A DNA stretch of 64,000 nt from an uncultured Acidimicrobiales bacterium (GCA_951812975.1 CATOTC010000006.1:1-64000), one strand, 5' to 3'. Positions 50,314-58,732 are shown, numbered from the stretch's first letter. Notes: generated by a model from the sequence alone, not told the origin. Made by a program: numbers and translations.

Positions 50314-51309
50314 GTGTCTGACCAATCGAGCGCTCCCCCGGACTGGTACCCCGACCCCGAAGACGAGTCGCAGTACCGGTATTGGGACGGCTCGTCCTGG
50401 ACTCATCACCGTGCCCCGCGACACGTCGAGCCGCAACGCCCGACGTTGCGCGGCACGAATCGGTTGATCGGTGACTCGTCACTGACCCTGCGCCGCCAGT
50501 GGCGCGGTTGCGCAGCGGTCGCGTCGGTGTCGGTCGTCGCAGGCCTGCTCCTCTCGCTTCTCTTCCTGTACAGCGCTGACCGGGTTCTGATGGGCGAATT
50601 CGACGAGATCTGGGCCAGGATCTCCGCTCAATCGTTCGATCCCACGACTTCTGAGAATGAGGCGTATTTCGAGTCGCTCGAGTTCGACTTCTCAATCTGG
50701 AACCTCGTTCCGGCCGTTCTCGGCCTGCTGCTCACCTGGCTGGTGTCCAAGCTGATGACGGTCACCACTGCGCTATTGACGCTCGCCGAACAGCGCGGTG
50801 AGATCTCGGCCGTTTCAGCAGTCTTGCGGAAGGCCTGCAGGCGGATTCCGAGGCTCATGGGAGTGGACCTGCAGATCCTGGCATTGGCGATCGTCTCCAT
50901 GGCGGTCGTGGTGCTCGCCGCGGTGACCGTGCCTCTAGCGCTCATCGTGGTGATACCCGTGTTGCTGGTCGCGATGATCCTGACATTTCCCGTCTTCCTA
51001 CTGGCCTACGTTGTTGCGTCGTTAGGCCCGGCCCAGCCATCGTTGAACTGCGCGTTCCACCTGGCACGCAAGCGTTTCTGGGGGACCTTCGGCCGGGCGC
51101 TGCTCTTCATTGTGATCATCACGGTCATCAGCTTCGCGTTCGCAACGGTGACAGACTTGTTGAGTTTGCCCTGGATCCTGGCGGACTTGCTGAACGGAAC
51201 GGTGTCAGCAGGGCTCGCGCTGCTGTTCGGTATCGCTACCGCGATCCTCTATCTGGATCTGGGGGGCGAGACCGACAAGGAGCCTGAGACGGAGTCTGAG
51301 AGCACCTAG
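50314..51309 (+). CDS. DUF2510-containing membrane protein
   Basis: 331 residues. The N-terminal DUF2510 box reads PPDWYPDPEDESQYRYWDGSSWTHH, a short actinobacterial domain often at the front of membrane proteins. Several membrane helices follow (CAAVASVSVVAGLLLSLLFLY, LVPAVLGLLLTWLVSKLM, ALAIVSMAVVVLAAVTVPLALIVVIPVLLVAMI, ALLFIVIITVISFAF). The tail is acidic. No catalytic motif; membrane organisation role unknown. Confidence 0.8.
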   Translation: MSDQSSAPPDWYPDPEDESQYRYWDGSSWTHHRAPRHVEPQRPTLRGTNRLIGDSSLTLRRQWRGCAAVASVSVVAGLLLSLLFLYSADRVLMGEFDEIWARISAQSFDPTTSENEAYFESLEFDFSIWNLVPAVLGLLLTWLVSKLMTVTTALLTLAEQRGEISAVSAVLRKACRRIPRLMGVDLQILALAIVSMAVVVLAAVTVPLALIVVIPVLLVAMILTFPVFLLAYVVASLGPAQPSLNCAFHLARKRFWGTFGRALLFIVIITVISFAFATVTDLLSLPWILADLLNGTVSAGLALLFGIATAILYLDLGGETDKEPETESEST

Positions 51310-51310
51310 T

Positions 51311-51889
51311 TCAACCGCAGGGCTCGGGTAGTTCGTGGGGGTAGTCGGCGTCGTGGAACCAGGCCGGGTTTCCTTGGGTGAACCAGGAGACCTGCAGTTC
51401 GCCCACGGCGTGCTTGGGCGCTCGGGCCCCTTCGGCGAATGAACGCTCGAGGGCGTCGAGGGCGCGCCGGCGCCAGACGGCATGGAGCCATTCGGCTTGC
51501 CCCTCCGAAACTGGGACCGAAACGTCGGCTCGGCCGAGGTCGTCGCGCAGGGCGTTGACCGCGGCCGCGGAGGGTCGGGTCAAGTCGCACGACAGCACGG
51601 CCACGGTCTCGGCCGACGTGCTGCGCAGCGCCGTGATGATCCCGCCGAGCGGACCCTGGGAGGGCCATGTGTCGGCTGCGTACGCCATGCCCAGGTCCGT
51701 GACTCTGGAAGCGTCGCCACCGACCACCACGACAGAGGCGGCACCGGCGTCGTACAGCGCGGCGGCCACCCTCTGCAACAGGGTCAGGTCGTCGATCTCC
51801 ACGAACGCCTTGTCTGTGCCCATCCGTCGACTGGCACCGCCGGCGAGCACGGCGCCCTCGAAGTCGACGGCGCTTTCAGTTGAATTCAC
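51311..51889 (-). CDS. mobA: MobA-like molybdenum cofactor guanylyltransferase
   Basis: 192 residues. GAVLAGGASRRMGTDKAFVEI is the nucleotidyltransferase signature, and VVVGGDA, then PSQGPLGGIITALRST and AVLSCDLTRPSAAAV (the metal-binding D-x-T/P region) follow. Attaches GMP to molybdopterin; other nucleotidyltransferase roles are possible since no other molybdenum cofactor genes are here. GTG 51889 overlaps the DUF3151 stop (GTGA), so the first in-frame codons further upstream were not used. Confidence 0.82.
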   Translation of the reverse strand: MNSTESAVDFEGAVLAGGASRRMGTDKAFVEIDDLTLLQRVAAALYDAGAASVVVVGGDASRVTDLGMAYAADTWPSQGPLGGIITALRSTSAETVAVLSCDLTRPSAAAVNALRDDLGRADVSVPVSEGQAEWLHAVWRRRALDALERSFAEGARAPKHAVGELQVSWFTQGNPAWFHDADYPHELPEPCG

Positions 51890-52308
51890 TTCTGCGGCGG
51901 CCACTGCGGGTCGAGTTGACGCAGGAAGAGCGCGCAACGTTCGTCCTCATCGGTTTCTCCGATGAGTGCCGCGCAGGCTTGCAGACCGGCCAGTGAGCGC
52001 AGGAAACCACGGTTGGTCTCGTGGCGCCAGAGTACGTAGCCGCTCCCCCGCCAGCCGTTGGCCCTCAACCGGTCCAGACCCCGGTGGTATCCAGTGCGGT
52101 AGGCGGCATAGGCAAGCGCCGGTTCGTCGAGCACATCACCCAGAGATGCCCAGGCAGCGAGCATTCGAGGCCACCGAGCACAGACCTGCGCAATAGCCGT
52201 GACCGGGTCGTTGGCATCCTGGGCGGCCTGCAGAGCCTCCAGTGCATCACCGGGTTCAGGGTCGAGAATCGTCTGGGAGGGCCCCGAAGAAAGCTGTACG
52301 TCTCTCAT
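51886..52308 (-). CDS. DUF3151 family protein
   Basis: 140 residues of the actinobacterial DUF3151 family, recognisable by AWASLGDVLDEPALAYAAYRTGYHRGLDRLRANGWRGSGYVLWRHETNRGFLRSLAGL and GETDEDERCALFLRQLDP. Helical, cytoplasmic, function unknown. Coupled to mobA. A TAGGCT box lies 6 bases before its ATG. Confidence 0.9.
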   Translation of the reverse strand: MRDVQLSSGPSQTILDPEPGDALEALQAAQDANDPVTAIAQVCARWPRMLAAWASLGDVLDEPALAYAAYRTGYHRGLDRLRANGWRGSGYVLWRHETNRGFLRSLAGLQACAALIGETDEDERCALFLRQLDPQWPPQK

Positions 52309-52314
52309 GGCCTG

Positions 52315-52320
52315 AGCCTA
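52315..52320 (-). promoter_or_regulatory. Leaderless -10 box (TAGGCT) of the DUF3151 unit
   Basis: TAGGCT on the minus strand, 6 bases before the ATG at 52308. Confidence 0.48.
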
Positions 52321-52374
52321 CCGGTGCGGGACCCCCAGGCCGAGCGGATTGATCCCGAACACGGTCTCGGCCGA

Positions 52375-52422
52375 GCGAGGCCGTGGCCCGAGCGGCCCCG
52401 TGATCAGGGCGAACAAGAGCGG
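52375..52422 (-). repeat. Dispersed intergenic repeat, copy B
   Basis: Reverse-complement of the 14- and 24-base blocks described at 3055-3139, with a 10-base interval. It lies between two divergent genes (52321-52446), a stretch otherwise without features. Confidence 0.6.
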
Positions 52423-52446
52423 AACATGACGACTGTTGGAGCTCGT

Positions 52447-52452
52447 TAGCAT
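52447..52452 (+). promoter_or_regulatory. Leaderless -10 box (TAGCAT)
   Basis: TAGCAT ends 6 bases before the ATG at 52459. Confidence 0.48.
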
Positions 52453-52458
52453 GGCCCC

Positions 52459-52791
52459 ATGTCAGCGGCAGCCCTTCCCAGTTGGCTCGACCCTGAGCTG
52501 TTGCAGTGGTTCATCGTGGCGGTCCTGGCGGTTGTCGCATACCTGCTCTACATCGTGTTGCGCTTCGTGCGTCGCCTGGTGGCCAAGGTCGTGCTGCTCG
52601 TGCTCCTCGTCGGGTTGGGCGTGTCGCTGTGGGTCCAGCGCGCCGACTTGGAGGACTGCGCCCTCACCTGCGAATGCACCCTGTACGGTCAGGAGGTCGT
52701 GATCCCCATCGAGCAGTTGCCGGAGCATCTGCGAAGTTTCGACGCGAACGGTGAGGCGAGCTGTTCGATCGGCTCAGAGTTTCTGACTTGA
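52459..52791 (+). CDS. Small membrane protein, function unknown
   Basis: 110 residues: one or two N-terminal membrane helices (LQWFIVAVLAVVAYLLYIVLRF and VAKVVLLVLLVGLGVSLWV) and an extracytoplasmic or cytoplasmic tail with four Cys (DCALTCECTLYGQEVVIPIE and SCSIG). The four Cys could form disulfides outside the membrane. Not recognised. Converges with pyruvate kinase. Confidence 0.75.
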   Translation: MSAAALPSWLDPELLQWFIVAVLAVVAYLLYIVLRFVRRLVAKVVLLVLLVGLGVSLWVQRADLEDCALTCECTLYGQEVVIPIEQLPEHLRSFDANGEASCSIGSEFLT

Positions 52792-52823
52792 CGTTGAGCC
52801 TGCAACCGGCTCGGTGACAGGCC

Positions 52824-54254
52824 CTAGGGGACCCGTTCGATCCGCAGGACGTTGGTGGATCTGCTGCGGCTGTCTGAACCGGCGAGCACGCTCACCAGTT
52901 CACCGGCTCTGACATGACCGGCGTCCTTGGCCAGACGGATCGCCTCTCTGACCATTTCCTCGTTGCTGCCGCCCTTGGTGATCCGCATCGGTATGGTGCC
53001 CCAGCTCAGCGTCAGTTGCTGCACCGTGGGCTCGTTGATGGAGAAACCGAGAATCGTGGCTTCGGGCCTGAACCTGGCCATTGAACGCACAGTGAAGCCC
53101 GAGCCCGAGATGCAGATGACATGGTTGATCCCAAGTTCTTGAGTTGCCCGCCAAGCGGCCATGGTCATGGCGTCGGTAACCGATGCCGATCCCCCGGAGT
53201 TGTCGGTCATGCGCACTTCGGCAAGTTGCTTGGCCCAGCTCTCGTAGTCCATCTCCTCATCGGCTCGCAGGGCGATCCGGCTCATTGTGCGGATCACGTT
53301 GACCGGGTCGCTGCCTATTGCGGTCTCGCCGGAGAGCATGACCGCGGATGAACCGTCGAAGACCGCATTGGCGACGTCGCCGGCTTCAGCCCTGGTCGGT
53401 GCGGGGCTGGTAATCATCGATTCCAGCATCTGGGTCGCGGTGATCACTGGACGACCACCGGCGATGCACTCCTTGATGATCGCTTTCTGCAGGTGCGGCA
53501 GGTCCTCGAGGGAGCACTCGGTGCCAAGGTCTCCGCGGGCGACCATGATCGCTCCTGCCGCCTCGATGATTCCAGCGAGGTTCTCAACAGCGGCCCGCGT
53601 CTCGATCTTGGCGATCACCAGGGGGCCGCGCGGATGCGGTTCGACCCCGACGCGCCTTATGTCGTGGGCTGAGCGGACGAAGCTGACCGCCACCATGTCG
53701 ACGCCCAATTCCACGAAGGCGTCGAGGGCGCGGAAATCGCTCTCTGTCGGTGTAGGCATGCGCAGCCGTTGCGAGGGCAGGTGCACACCCGGTCTACCCA
53801 CCACCTCGCCGCCGTGGATGGCTGTGACCAACAGCTTCTCGCTCGATATGTCGGTGATCTTGAGAACGGGACCGCCGTCACCGATAGACAGCTGGTCGCC
53901 GACTTCAAGGTCGTTCAAGAGCCCTTCGTAGTCGACTTCGATCACTGATGCGCTTGAAGCGGTCTGCCCGACTCGAAGTTCGATGGTGCTGCCCGTTGTG
54001 ATGTTGGTGCCTTGTTCATCGAATTTAGCGGCTCGTACTTTGGGGCCTGGGAGGTCGACGAGAATCCCGAGCCGGGTCCCTTCGTCCTGTGCGATCGACC
54101 GGATTCGGTTGTATCGCTCGATGCCCTCGTCGAGGGTGCCGTGGGCGAGACCGATCCGGGCAACGTCCATTCCGGAGCGGATCATCTCCCGCAAGGTCTG
54201 TTCGTCCTCTGAGGCCGGGCCGATCGTGGCAACGATTTTTGTACGTCGAGGCAT
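52824..54254 (-). CDS. pyk: Pyruvate kinase
   Basis: 476 residues. Final glycolytic step, phosphoenolpyruvate to pyruvate with ATP. It starts RRTKIVATIGPAS; catalytic Lys and metal site are in VIAKIETRAAVENL and MVARGDLGTECS; ATQMLESMITSPAPTRAEAGDVANAVFDG is intact. The cation loop, usually R-x-NFSHG, reads RIGLAHG (33-39), lacking the Asn and Ser, and DLPGPKVR carries Lys72 at the position that is Glu in K+-dependent enzymes. It is therefore probably K+-independent. ATG 54254 is set by TAGCGT 6 bases upstream. Confidence 0.94.
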   Translation of the reverse strand: MPRRTKIVATIGPASEDEQTLREMIRSGMDVARIGLAHGTLDEGIERYNRIRSIAQDEGTRLGILVDLPGPKVRAAKFDEQGTNITTGSTIELRVGQTASSASVIEVDYEGLLNDLEVGDQLSIGDGGPVLKITDISSEKLLVTAIHGGEVVGRPGVHLPSQRLRMPTPTESDFRALDAFVELGVDMVAVSFVRSAHDIRRVGVEPHPRGPLVIAKIETRAAVENLAGIIEAAGAIMVARGDLGTECSLEDLPHLQKAIIKECIAGGRPVITATQMLESMITSPAPTRAEAGDVANAVFDGSSAVMLSGETAIGSDPVNVIRTMSRIALRADEEMDYESWAKQLAEVRMTDNSGGSASVTDAMTMAAWRATQELGINHVICISGSGFTVRSMARFRPEATILGFSINEPTVQQLTLSWGTIPMRITKGGSNEEMVREAIRLAKDAGHVRAGELVSVLAGSDSRSRSTNVLRIERVP

Positions 54255-54260
54255 CCCCAA

Positions 54261-54266
54261 ACGCTA
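54261..54266 (-). promoter_or_regulatory. Leaderless -10 box (TAGCGT) of pyk
   Basis: TAGCGT on the minus strand, 6 bases before the ATG at 54254; it argues against the TTG at 54260. Confidence 0.48.
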
Positions 54267-54332
54267 CTGGCTGCATCGACAAGATCGCGTGACCCTTTTG
54301 TGAGTCGCGTTCGGGTGGTTGATGACGGCGAG

Positions 54333-54338
54333 TATTGT
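54333..54338 (+). promoter_or_regulatory. Leaderless -10 box (TATTGT)
   Basis: TATTGT ends 6 bases before the GTG at 54345 and selects that start for the phosphodiesterase gene. Confidence 0.48.
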
Positions 54339-54344
54339 GGCCGG

Positions 54345-55106
54345 GTGGCTGAGGTGCATCCGTTTCTGGCGAGCAGGGGTCCGATCGCTTTCGCTCATCG
54401 TGGCGGCACGAGCGTCTATCCGGAGAACTCGGAGCGCGCCTTTGGCCATGCCGTTGATCTGGGTTACAGCCACATCGAGACCGATGTGCAGGCGACCCGC
54501 GACGGTGTCGGCGTGATCTGCCACGATGATCGGCTCGACCGGACCACCGATCGCTCAGGCGACATCGCCGAGCTGTCATGGTCTGAGGTCAGCAGGGCGC
54601 GGCTAGGCGGCACTGAGCCGATTCTGAGAGTCGAGGAGCTGCTTGAAGCCTTCCCGGGCACCCGTATCAACTTCGACCCGAAACGCGATGGAGCGGTGGA
54701 GCCGCTGGCCCGGGCGATCCAGGCTGCGGGCGCGCTGGACCGCGTGCTTGTGGGTGCGTTCAGCGATCGTCGGGTGGATCATGCGAGGCGGCTGTTGGGG
54801 GACGGTCTGGCTGTCGCTGCTGGCAGCCGAAGAGTGATGGCACTGCTGTTGCGCGCCAACCGCATTCCGGTCCCCTTCGAGGGGGTGGACGCGGCTCAAG
54901 TACCTGTGCGCATGGGTCGCATTGAGATTGTCACAGGGCGATTCATCGAGCACGCACACGAAGTCGGGATCCATGTCCATGTCTGGGGAGTCGACGATCC
55001 CGGCGAGATGCATCGGCTCCTCGACCTCGGCGTCGACGGGCTGATGACCGATGAACCCGAGGTGTTGAAGTCGGTCTTGTGTGACAGGGGTGTCTGGGAG
55101 GCCTAG
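54345..55106 (+). CDS. Glycerophosphodiester phosphodiesterase
   Basis: 253 residues. GDPD signature IAFAHRGGTSVYPENSERAFGHAVDLGYSHIETDVQATRDGVGVICHDD, containing the HRG, the E-x-D metal pair and the second catalytic His. NFDPKRD and HVWGVDDPGEMHRLLDLGVDGLMTDEPEVL complete the barrel. No signal sequence, so cytoplasmic phospholipid recycling is likely. The gene ends in the 4-base overlap (CTAG) with the convergent zinc-ribbon gene. Confidence 0.9.
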   Translation: MAEVHPFLASRGPIAFAHRGGTSVYPENSERAFGHAVDLGYSHIETDVQATRDGVGVICHDDRLDRTTDRSGDIAELSWSEVSRARLGGTEPILRVEELLEAFPGTRINFDPKRDGAVEPLARAIQAAGALDRVLVGAFSDRRVDHARRLLGDGLAVAAGSRRVMALLLRANRIPVPFEGVDAAQVPVRMGRIEIVTGRFIEHAHEVGIHVHVWGVDDPGEMHRLLDLGVDGLMTDEPEVLKSVLCDRGVWEA

Positions 55107-55291
55107 TCGTCTTTGAGGGCGACGGCGTTGGGGGTGACGTTCATCTTCGGCTCGTATTCGGCGGCCGTCACCTCCACGGCATCGCGGCGGAGGCTGGCCT
55201 TGAGCTGCTCGCGGCATGACTCGCAGGGGCCGTAGTACTCGACTTCGCACTCTGTTGCGCAGCGCGGACAGGTGATCGACAGGAGTTCCAT
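55103..55291 (-). CDS. Small zinc-ribbon protein
   Basis: 62 residues. The N-terminal half carries LLSITCPRCATECEVEYYGPCESCREQL, with C8/C11 and C23/C26 pairs, a probable zinc ribbon, plus C15. The C-terminal half AVEVTAAEYEPKMNVTPNAVALKDD has no known fold. Stop overlaps the phosphodiesterase stop by 4 bases. Upstream box CACACT is weak. Function unknown. Confidence 0.7.
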   Translation of the reverse strand: MELLSITCPRCATECEVEYYGPCESCREQLKASLRRDAVEVTAAEYEPKMNVTPNAVALKDD

Positions 55292-55391
55292 GAGTGCAGT
55301 GTGGCGCGTTCGAGAGACCGGCCGGGTGACCCGATCTGAGAATGTCGCGATTTCGGATATGATCCCGCATCGCGTAGGAGAGGGCAGTCAT

Positions 55392-56843
55392 ATGGACAGT
55401 GACCAAAGCCCCGCGTCGGAGTCGCAGATTGTGGTGATCGGTGCGGGTCCCGCTGGGCTGACCGCCGCCTACCAACTCGGCAAGTACGGTCGGAGCGCGC
55501 TCATCGTGGAAGCAGACGATGTGGTCGGGGGAATCTCGCGCACGGCCAAGCGGGACGGCTGGCGTTTCGATATCGGCGGCCACCGCTTCTTCACCAAGGT
55601 CGCCCCGGTGTCGGACCTCTGGCACGAGATCCTCCCTGCGGAGGACTTCCTGTTGCGGCCCCGCATGAGCCGGATCTTCTATGAGGGGAAGTTCTACGAC
55701 TACCCCCTCAAGGCCTTCAACGCACTCAAGAATCTGGGAATCGTGGAAGCGGTCCGCTGTGTCATGTCCTACTTCTGGGTCAAGATTCGGCCGCCGCAGG
55801 ATCAGACGAAGTTCGAGGGGTACGTTGCCGCCAAGTTCGGTTGGCGGCTCTACAAGACCTTCTTCAAGACCTACACCGAGAAAGTCTGGGGCGTGCCGGC
55901 CTATGAACTCGAAGCGGACTGGGCCGCGCAGCGGATCAAGAATCTGAACCTGATCAACGCGATCACCAGCGCGATCGTTCCCAGACGGAACTCCAAGGAC
56001 ATCACCAGCCTCATCGAGGAGTTCGAGTATCCGCGGCACGGCCCCGGAATGATGTGGGAACGATGCACCGAGTTGGTCACCGAGCAGGGCAGCACAATCG
56101 AGTTCAACTCGAAAGTCACCGAGATTCGTCACGCTGGCGGTGTTGCCACCGAGGTCGTCACGACCGGCCCGGAGGGTCGGCGTGCACACGAATGCGACGC
56201 GGTCATCTCCTCGATGCCGATCCCCCGGCTCGTCCAGGCGATGGATCCTCCCGCTTCGCCCGAGGCCCTCCGCGCCGCCGCCCAACTCAAGTTCCGTGAC
56301 TTTCTGACAGTCGCCTTGGTGGTCCCCGCCGAAGACGGCTTCCCCGACAACTGGATATACATCCACTCCCCCGAAGTCTCGGTCGGCCGGGTGCAGAACT
56401 TCGGGTCGTGGTCGCCGGAGATGATCCCGGTACAGGGCAAGACGTGTCTGGGTCTCGAGTTCTTCGTCAACGAGGGCGACGAACTCTGGGAGACCGACGA
56501 CGAGGACCTCGTAGCTCTGGGGACCAGGGAAATGGCGACCCTCGGCCTGCTGGACCCCGCCCGAGTCGAGCGGGGGTATGTGGTGCGGATGCCCAAGGCG
56601 TACCCGATGTACGACGCTGCCTACAAGGCGAACGTCGACACGCTGCGCGGCTGGCTCAGCGACGCTGCACGCAACGTTCACCCGGTCGGTCGCAACGGGA
56701 TGCACCGCTACAACAACCAGGACCATTCCATGTACACCGCGATGCTCACGGTCGAGAACCTCGTCAACGGCACCAGCCACGACGTCTGGGAGGTCAACGT
56801 CGAGGCCGACTACCACGAGGAACTGAAGGCGGGTAAAGAATGA
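55392..56843 (+). CDS. FAD-dependent amine-oxidase-fold oxidoreductase
   Basis: 483 residues. N-terminal FAD motif VVIGAGPAGLTAAYQLGKYG (residues 14-33) is followed by GGISRTAKRDGWRFDIGGHRFFTK, as in UDP-galactopyranose mutase and protoporphyrinogen-oxidase-like proteins of polysaccharide loci. The rest (FGWRLYKTFFKTYTEKVWGVPAYELEADWAAQRIKNL and so on) matches the uncharacterised GlfT-neighbour FAD family. Probably modifies or rearranges a sugar nucleotide or polyprenol precursor; not proven. TATGAT -10 and GGAGAGGG ribosome site precede the ATG. First of the glycan genes. Confidence 0.78.
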   Translation: MDSDQSPASESQIVVIGAGPAGLTAAYQLGKYGRSALIVEADDVVGGISRTAKRDGWRFDIGGHRFFTKVAPVSDLWHEILPAEDFLLRPRMSRIFYEGKFYDYPLKAFNALKNLGIVEAVRCVMSYFWVKIRPPQDQTKFEGYVAAKFGWRLYKTFFKTYTEKVWGVPAYELEADWAAQRIKNLNLINAITSAIVPRRNSKDITSLIEEFEYPRHGPGMMWERCTELVTEQGSTIEFNSKVTEIRHAGGVATEVVTTGPEGRRAHECDAVISSMPIPRLVQAMDPPASPEALRAAAQLKFRDFLTVALVVPAEDGFPDNWIYIHSPEVSVGRVQNFGSWSPEMIPVQGKTCLGLEFFVNEGDELWETDDEDLVALGTREMATLGLLDPARVERGYVVRMPKAYPMYDAAYKANVDTLRGWLSDAARNVHPVGRNGMHRYNNQDHSMYTAMLTVENLVNGTSHDVWEVNVEADYHEELKAGKE

Positions 56844-56871
56844 TGGCCTCGCCGCTCTGCGAGCCGCTTCG

Positions 56872-57600
56872 ATGAGCGGGTCTGGCCGCGAACGAACAAT
56901 CGTCGTCGTCCCGGCCTACAACGAGCAGGAAGCGCTGCCCGCGGTGCTCGCTCAACTCGCGGCGGTGGTGGGCGACCTCGACGTGATCGTGGTTGACGAC
57001 GGTTCGAGCGACGCGACGGCGACGGTGGCGCGCGATGCCGGTGTGCCGTGCGTGGTGTTGCCCTTCAACCTCGGCATCGGTGGGGCGCTGCGGGCCGGCT
57101 ACCGCTACGCGGTCGACCACGGCTATCAACGCGCCGTGCAGTTCGACGCCGACGGCCAGCATCGCGCCGATCAGATCGGGGTGCTTACCGCGGCGCTCGA
57201 TTCGGGTGCTGACCTGGCGGTCGGCTCCCGCTTCCTGGAGGGGGACTACGATGTCGGGCGGAGCCGGGCCTTGGCGATGTGGGTGCTGAGGGTGGGTGTT
57301 CGAGTGATCACCGGGCAGTCCTTCAGCGACACGTCATCGGGGTTCAGGGCGATCCAAGGAGACCTGCTGGAAGTCTTCGCCCGAGAGTATCCCGTCAACT
57401 ACATGGACTCCGTGGAGACCCTCGTCGAGGCCTGTCGCCGGGGGTACACCGTTGTTGAGGTTCCGGCATTGATGAGCCAACGCGCCGGCGGAGTGCCGTC
57501 GCAACGTCCGTTGAGGCTGGCCTACCACTACGCCCGCCTGATAGTTGCTCTCATAGGCTCCCCCCGCCGCAGAACCAGATCCACTCGCGAGCCGCGCTAG
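56872..57600 (+). CDS. Family 2 glycosyltransferase (DPM-like)
   Basis: 242 residues. GT-A fold: IVVVPAYNEQEALPAVL, the nucleotide-sugar motif IVVDDGSSDAT, and the metal motif QFDADGQHRADQ. SRFLEGDYDVGRSRALAMWV and YVNYMDSVETLVEACRRGYTVVEVPALMSQR complete the fold, as in polyprenol-phosphate sugar synthases and related GT2 enzymes. No membrane helix of its own. It likely makes a lipid-linked sugar or transfers one. Starts 28 bases after the oxidoreductase. Confidence 0.85.
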   Translation: MSGSGRERTIVVVPAYNEQEALPAVLAQLAAVVGDLDVIVVDDGSSDATATVARDAGVPCVVLPFNLGIGGALRAGYRYAVDHGYQRAVQFDADGQHRADQIGVLTAALDSGADLAVGSRFLEGDYDVGRSRALAMWVLRVGVRVITGQSFSDTSSGFRAIQGDLLEVFAREYPVNYMDSVETLVEACRRGYTVVEVPALMSQRAGGVPSQRPLRLAYHYARLIVALIGSPRRRTRSTREPR

Positions 57601-57765
57601 TTCGGCTCCGGTTGCGCCCGGCGAAAGCACCGCGCCCGGTGAAAGCACCGCGTTAGTTCGGCTCCGGCTGCGCCCGGCGAAAGCACAGCGCCCGGTGAAA
57701 GCACCGCGTTAGTTCGGCTCCGGCTGCGCCCGGCGAAAGCACAGCGCCCGGCGAAAGCACGGCGC
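57598..57765. repeat. Three 56-base tandem repeats between convergent stops
   Basis: Copies 57598-57653, 57654-57709 and 57710-57765 differ at only a few bases; each begins TAGTTCGGCTCC. Each contains an inner duplicated 20-base block (CCCGG-GAAAGCAC-GC). The first copy starts at the stop of the upstream gene and the array ends at the stop of the convergent one. It contains no gene of its own. Confidence 0.85.
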
Positions 57766-58673
57766 TAGGCGGCCTGAGTTCTTCCGTGAGGGTGTTCTTT
57801 GGAGCTTATCCGCGCCGGTGGGGGCCCGTAGCGGCCCCGAAGATGATCCCAGATCGCAAACAGCCGTCCACGAATCGACCAGTGCAGACCCCTTGCCGGA
57901 GCATGGACGAGCCCTACCGGGATCTGGACCAGCGCCACGGCGATGCGAAATAGCGAATTCCTGACACCGAAGTGTTCACGAAGCATCAACAGCGTGTTGC
58001 GCAGCTGCAGGTAGGCGACCCGTTCGACCGAGGAGCTCATTCCGGGGTTGCGGACCTCGGCTCCCCGGATCACCCCGCACGACCAACCCGCTCTGGCGGC
58101 ACGAATACCCAACTCGGCCTCTTCGCAGTAGGCGAAATAGCGTTCGTCGAAAAGACCGACTTCAGACAGGAAGCGCCGCCGGCACATCATCAGCGTTCCG
58201 TGCGGATAGTCGGAGCGGTCGAATCCTTGGGTTGCTGTCGGCTCCGCGTCGATCGAGCCGAGGAACGGCTGGATGATCGGACGTGCGTTGTCACCCACGT
58301 CTGCGCTCATCAGCCCGACCCGCGGCTTGTCGGCGACGGCTGACAGCATCTTCTCGATCGTGTCTGGGTTGGGCACCGCGTCATGGGGTGCGAGCGCCAC
58401 CCATTCCCCGGTTCCACGTTGCAGGAAACGTCTCATACCGACGTTGGCACCGGGTCCGAACCCGAGGTTCCTGCCGGTGATGATCAGTTCGGCTTCGCCT
58501 ACCAGGTTGGCGAGCGCTTCGGTGGTCGAGGGTTCGCTGCCGTTGTCGACGACTGTCACCTCAGTGGCAACCGTCTGTGACCTGAATGCCTCAACGGTGC
58601 GTCCTATCTGCTCAGCACGGTTGCGGTGAACAACCACAACCGTCACCGGCTCGGTGTCAGGCGACAAAGTCAT
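57765..58673 (-). CDS. Family 2 glycosyltransferase (rhamnosyltransferase-like)
   Basis: 302 residues. VTVVVVHRNRAEQIGRTVEAF, VTVVDNGSEPSTTEAL, and ITGRNLGFGPGANVGMRRF are the usual GT2 nucleotide-sugar and acceptor blocks; LFDERYFAYCEEAELGIRAARAGWSCGVI carries the ED/E-x-D catalytic region. The C-terminal part is basic and may associate with membrane. It probably adds a sugar to a cell-surface glycan. ATG 58673 was chosen; sequence upstream in the same frame is a shadow. Confidence 0.85.
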   Translation of the reverse strand: MTLSPDTEPVTVVVVHRNRAEQIGRTVEAFRSQTVATEVTVVDNGSEPSTTEALANLVGEAELIITGRNLGFGPGANVGMRRFLQRGTGEWVALAPHDAVPNPDTIEKMLSAVADKPRVGLMSADVGDNARPIIQPFLGSIDAEPTATQGFDRSDYPHGTLMMCRRRFLSEVGLFDERYFAYCEEAELGIRAARAGWSCGVIRGAEVRNPGMSSSVERVAYLQLRNTLLMLREHFGVRNSLFRIAVALVQIPVGLVHAPARGLHWSIRGRLFAIWDHLRGRYGPPPARISSKEHPHGRTQAA

Positions 58674-58720
58674 TGTCGGCCAGCTTGCTGCGCGTCGTGA
58701 GAGTTGGGCAACCCGGCCGC

Positions 58721-58726
58721 TAACAT
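58721..58726 (+). promoter_or_regulatory. Leaderless -10 box (TAACAT)
   Basis: TAACAT ends 6 bases before the GTG at 58733. Confidence 0.48.
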
Positions 58727-58732
58727 GCGTCG

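Noticed and set aside
54603-56816. A 737-residue open frame on the minus strand
   Set aside because: It lies across the phosphodiesterase and FAD oxidoreductase genes in a GC-rich antisense frame; its protein has no recognisable domain and biased composition, while both plus-strand genes have clear motifs.
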